Made by a program: the position numbers and the translations under genes
Origin: Seohaeicola sp024304985
GTDB taxonomy: Bacteria > Pseudomonadota > Alphaproteobacteria > Rhodobacterales > Rhodobacteraceae
DNA length: 64,000 nucleotides
Direction: 5' to 3'
NCBI RefSeq assembly: GCF_028802875.1
Contig: NZ_JARAMP010000005.1
Coordinates: 124,001-188,000 of the forward strand
Notes under the pieces: model-generated
What the model saw: the letters and a program-made list of their open reading frames with translations, nothing else
The model's database searches: none
Told to the model about the DNA's origin: nothing
Shown here: positions 62,022 through 64,000 of the stretch, one piece after another
How the letters are laid out: each line of letters opens with the position of its first letter
How positions within the stretch are numbered: the stretch's first letter is position 1

Positions 62022-62255
62022 TCATCCGCGCGTGATGATGATCAGCAGGGTCCAGATCACCGGGACAGCGATCAGGGCGGGGATGTAAAGGCCGGGGATG
62101 CCGAATGCGGCGACCGACAGACCCCAGAGGATGATCCCGACAAGCGTGATCAGCAGGATCATCCTGTCGGGCGACGTTTCGGCCTGCGCCGTGTGAGGGG
62201 CGGCGGGCAGGTCAAGCTGCGTGTCGGCCACAAGGCTGGTGTCGATCTTGCTCAT
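62022..62255 (-). CDS. Small membrane protein of unknown function
   Basis: A 77-residue protein with a hydrophilic N-terminus (MSKIDTSLVADTQLDLPAAP) and two helices (ILLITLVGIILWGLSVAAFG and IPALIAVPVIWTLLIIITRG). I recognise no family. ATG 62255 follows GGAAAGGACC. It lies between the UbiH-like gene and the HAD nucleotidase on the same strand. Confidence 0.65.
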   Translation of the reverse strand: MSKIDTSLVADTQLDLPAAPHTAQAETSPDRMILLITLVGIILWGLSVAAFGIPGLYIPALIAVPVIWTLLIIITRG

Positions 62256-62381
62256 CGGGGGGTCCTTTCCGGGATGCATGGCAGGGTCCGCTGGCGGACC
62301 TGCCTTCCAGATAGGCATCTGGCGCTGTCATGAAAGGCGCGGATTGCCGCAGCGCGGCGAGGTGCCGCAGCAGGGCAGGTG

Positions 62382-63026
62382 TCAGAGCAATCTGGCCAGA
62401 AACCCGGTCAGGTCGTTGGTATGGTGATGGATATGCGCGGCCTCATGCGGATCGGGGGCGACGTGGACCGTCCGCATCCCCATCGCATGCGGTGCGGCAA
62501 GGTTGCGGGGGTCGTCCTCGAACATGGCGGCGCGGGAAGTATCCAGCCCGTCTGCGGTGAAGATGGCCGTGAAGGCGGCGGCCTCGGGTTTGGGCAGGAA
62601 GCCCGCATGTTCCACGCCATAGACCGCATCGAACAGACCCGAGAGCCCCCGCGCCGCGATGACCCGTTCGGCATAGGGGGCGCAGCCGTTGGTATAGACG
62701 ATCTTGCGCCCCGGCAGGCTGCGGATATGGGCGGCTAGGTCGTGGTCCACCTGAATGTGATCCAGCGAGATGTCATGGACATGGGTCAGGTAGGGGGCCG
62801 GATCCACGTCATGCTCGCGCATCAGACCGGCAAGGGTGGTGCCGTATGTGTGCCAGTAATGGCGGCGCAGGTGGTTGGCGCGGGCATGATCCACCCCCAG
62901 CGCATCCATCACGAATTGCGTCATCCGCACCTCGATCTGGTCGAACAGACGCGCCTCGGGCGGATAGAGCGTATTGTCCAGATCGAAGACCCAACCGGTC
63001 ACATGAGAGAAATGCTGCTTTGCCAT
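62382..63026 (-). CDS. HAD-superfamily pyrimidine 5'-nucleotidase
   Basis: A 214-residue cytoplasmic phosphatase of the SDT1-like pyrimidine 5'-nucleotidase group. Motif I is VFDLDNTLYP with nucleophile Asp15 and Asp17; KIVYTNGCAPYAERV is motif II, KPEAAAF gives the motif III Lys, and AAMFEDDPRNLAAP is motif IV. The helical cap (TLAGLMREHDVDPAPYLTHV) is present. It probably dephosphorylates UMP/CMP-like nucleotides. Confidence 0.9.
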   Translation of the reverse strand: MAKQHFSHVTGWVFDLDNTLYPPEARLFDQIEVRMTQFVMDALGVDHARANHLRRHYWHTYGTTLAGLMREHDVDPAPYLTHVHDISLDHIQVDHDLAAHIRSLPGRKIVYTNGCAPYAERVIAARGLSGLFDAVYGVEHAGFLPKPEAAAFTAIFTADGLDTSRAAMFEDDPRNLAAPHAMGMRTVHVAPDPHEAAHIHHHTNDLTGFLARLL

Positions 63027-63128
63027 GGCGCGACGCTATCGCGCAGGCGGGGGCTCTGCAACAGTTGCGCCTTGCCTGACGGGGCGCGGCGGCGATAGTC
63101 TGGCGCGATGAACAAGGAGACGGCACGG

Positions 63129-63782
63129 ATGAAGGACCTCAAACCGGTGCAGAAAGACGCTTACACCCTTATTCTTGAAGCGATCGACACCGGCATCTAC
63201 CGCCCCGGCGACCGTCTGGTGGAAAGCGAGCTGGCCGAGCGGTTCGGTGTCTCGCGCACCCCGATTCGCGAGGCTTTGCAACGGCTTGAGACACAATCCC
63301 TGCTGACGCGCGACGGGCGCAGCCTGATCGTGGCCTCATTGGACCACAACCAGTTGAGCGAGCTTTACGTGGTGCGCGCCGAGTTGGAGGGGCTGGCGGC
63401 GCGTCTGGCGGCGCGTCATGCCACCGCCGAGGAGGCGCGGGTGCTGCGCGACATGGTCGAGGCGGATCAGGCGCTATTGGGCAATCCCAAGGGGCTGGCG
63501 CGGGCAAACCGGCGGTTTCACAAGCAGATCCATCTGGCCTCGCATAACCGGTATCTGGTGCAGCAGCTTGATCTTGTGCATCGGTCGATGGCGCTGATGG
63601 CGACCACGTCGCTGGCCGCGGAAGGGCGTGGCGAGGTGGCCTTGGCCGAACATGCGGCGATTGTCACCGCGATCGAGAACCGGGACGAGATGGGGGCATA
63701 TCAGGCGCTGAAGGACCATATCTCCAAGGCCTTCGTGACCCGGCTCAAACTGGACAGCGGCACACTCAGAAGCGTGGAGTGA
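63129..63782 (+). CDS. GntR-family regulator with FCD domain
   Basis: A 217-residue transcription factor with an N-terminal winged helix (AERFGVSRTPIREALQRLET, the classic GntR recognition helix) and a C-terminal FCD domain that binds an organic acid with a metal (RAELEGLAARLAARHATAEE; RRFHKQIHLASHNRYLVQQL). ATG 63129 is chosen because AAGGAG lies 9 nt upstream; ATG 63108 would precede that site. The 3' end overlaps the next convergent gene by 17 bp. The target is unknown. Confidence 0.9.
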   Translation: MKDLKPVQKDAYTLILEAIDTGIYRPGDRLVESELAERFGVSRTPIREALQRLETQSLLTRDGRSLIVASLDHNQLSELYVVRAELEGLAARLAARHATAEEARVLRDMVEADQALLGNPKGLARANRRFHKQIHLASHNRYLVQQLDLVHRSMALMATTSLAAEGRGEVALAEHAAIVTAIENRDEMGAYQALKDHISKAFVTRLKLDSGTLRSVE

Positions 63783-64000
63783 TCAGCCGCCGGACCAGTC
63801 CGGGCGGGCGTGGATGCAAGGAATGGCCGTGGGTTGTCTTGTCCCAGTAGAAGGGGGCGAAGATCAGCTCGAACAGGGCCTTGTAGGCGGCCAGAACGCC
63901 GAGCGGAAAATAGAATTGCAGTGTCGGCACCCAGAACAGCAGATGCCGATGCGCAGGACCCGACACGGCCAGCAGGCCGGTCGCGACAGTCAGTACCTCG
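63766..64000 (-). CDS. Glycosyltransferase family 2, C-terminal end (partial)
   Basis: The minus-strand frame is open from the right window edge to a stop at 63766. The visible 77 residues include two hydrophobic stretches (LTVATGLLAVSGP; LQFYFPLGVLAAYKALFELI) and end with APFYWDKTTHGHSLH, a motif common at the C-terminus of membrane family 2 glycosyltransferases in Rhodobacterales. The catalytic part lies outside the window. Confidence 0.7.
   Translation of the reverse strand, partial: EVLTVATGLLAVSGPAHRHLLFWVPTLQFYFPLGVLAAYKALFELIFAPFYWDKTTHGHSLHPRPPGLVRRLITPRF

Overview
The window is G+C-rich alphaproteobacterial chromosome and most likely belongs to a member of the Rhodobacterales (Rhodobacteraceae or Roseobacter group). 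The pointers are lineage-typical small families (DUF2842 behind purA, DUF2065 behind hflKC, a DUF6446-like gene between glyQ and glyS, a DUF6525-like gene behind a CobW GTPase, paired DUF1127 proteins), a SAM-II riboswitch in front of metZ, and a GTTC-N7-GTTC LexA box. I see no rRNA, tRNA, CRISPR array, insertion sequence or prophage. It reads as ordinary core chromosome with a few small anomalies. No gap between genes exceeds about 260 bases.

Layout. 1-2.2 kb: a polar amino acid ABC transporter on the minus strand (ATPase, binding protein, start of a permease that runs off the left edge). 2.3-4.9 kb: a minus-strand run of a PhnD-like protein without signal peptide, two TerB-like paralogues and an exported unknown. 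5.5-9.5 kb: pyrG, secG, purA and DUF2842. 9.5-17.6 kb: a large acidic unknown, thiamine pyrophosphokinase, two DMT exporters, serine dehydratase, a GST and rpiA. 17.7-25.3 kb: a GT25 glycosyltransferase, BenE, glutathione reductase, hflK-hflC-DUF2065 and a DegP protease, which form a membrane and periplasm quality-control block. 25.3-28.5 kb: a Zur-type box with a CobW metallochaperone, a lipoprotein, an SOS-type promoter driving only the C-terminal OB-fold of DnaE2, and a [2Fe-2S] ferredoxin. 28.7-37.2 kb: purD, xseA, alkB, ftsY, a DMT permease and yciB/ispZ.

37.2-45.5 kb: SAM-II riboswitch, leader terminator and metZ; a NYN nuclease; a small exported HExxH protein; folE2; two DUF1127 genes preceded by TGC-rich operator-like sites; trkH; a protease-fold protein that has lost its catalytic His and Ser. 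45.7-52.1 kb: glyQ, DUF6446-like and glyS, followed by a PPDK-like enzyme; glyS carries an AT-rich in-frame segment. 52.3-56.3 kb: a SleB-type hydrolase and folB-folP-glmM. 56.4-64 kb: a DMT permease, ilvC divergent from two overlapping Lrp regulators, a class V aminotransferase, a UbiH-like monooxygenase, a HAD nucleotidase, a GntR regulator and the end of a family 2 glycosyltransferase.

The genes serve nucleotide synthesis (pyrG, purA, purD, rpiA), folate (folE2, folB, folP), methionine and branched-chain amino acids (metZ, ilvC), wall precursor supply (glmM), protein export and quality control (secG, ftsY, hflKC, degP) and glycyl-tRNA charging. The sites most worth follow-up are the LexA-controlled DnaE2 remnant (27.6-28.0 kb), the AT-rich segment of glyS (48.65-48.93 kb), the riboswitch leader with a short ORF (37.3-37.5 kb), the TGC-rich sites around 41.3 and 41.76 kb, and two dispersed repeat types (13.43 kb; 14.52, 37.24 and 60.70 kb).
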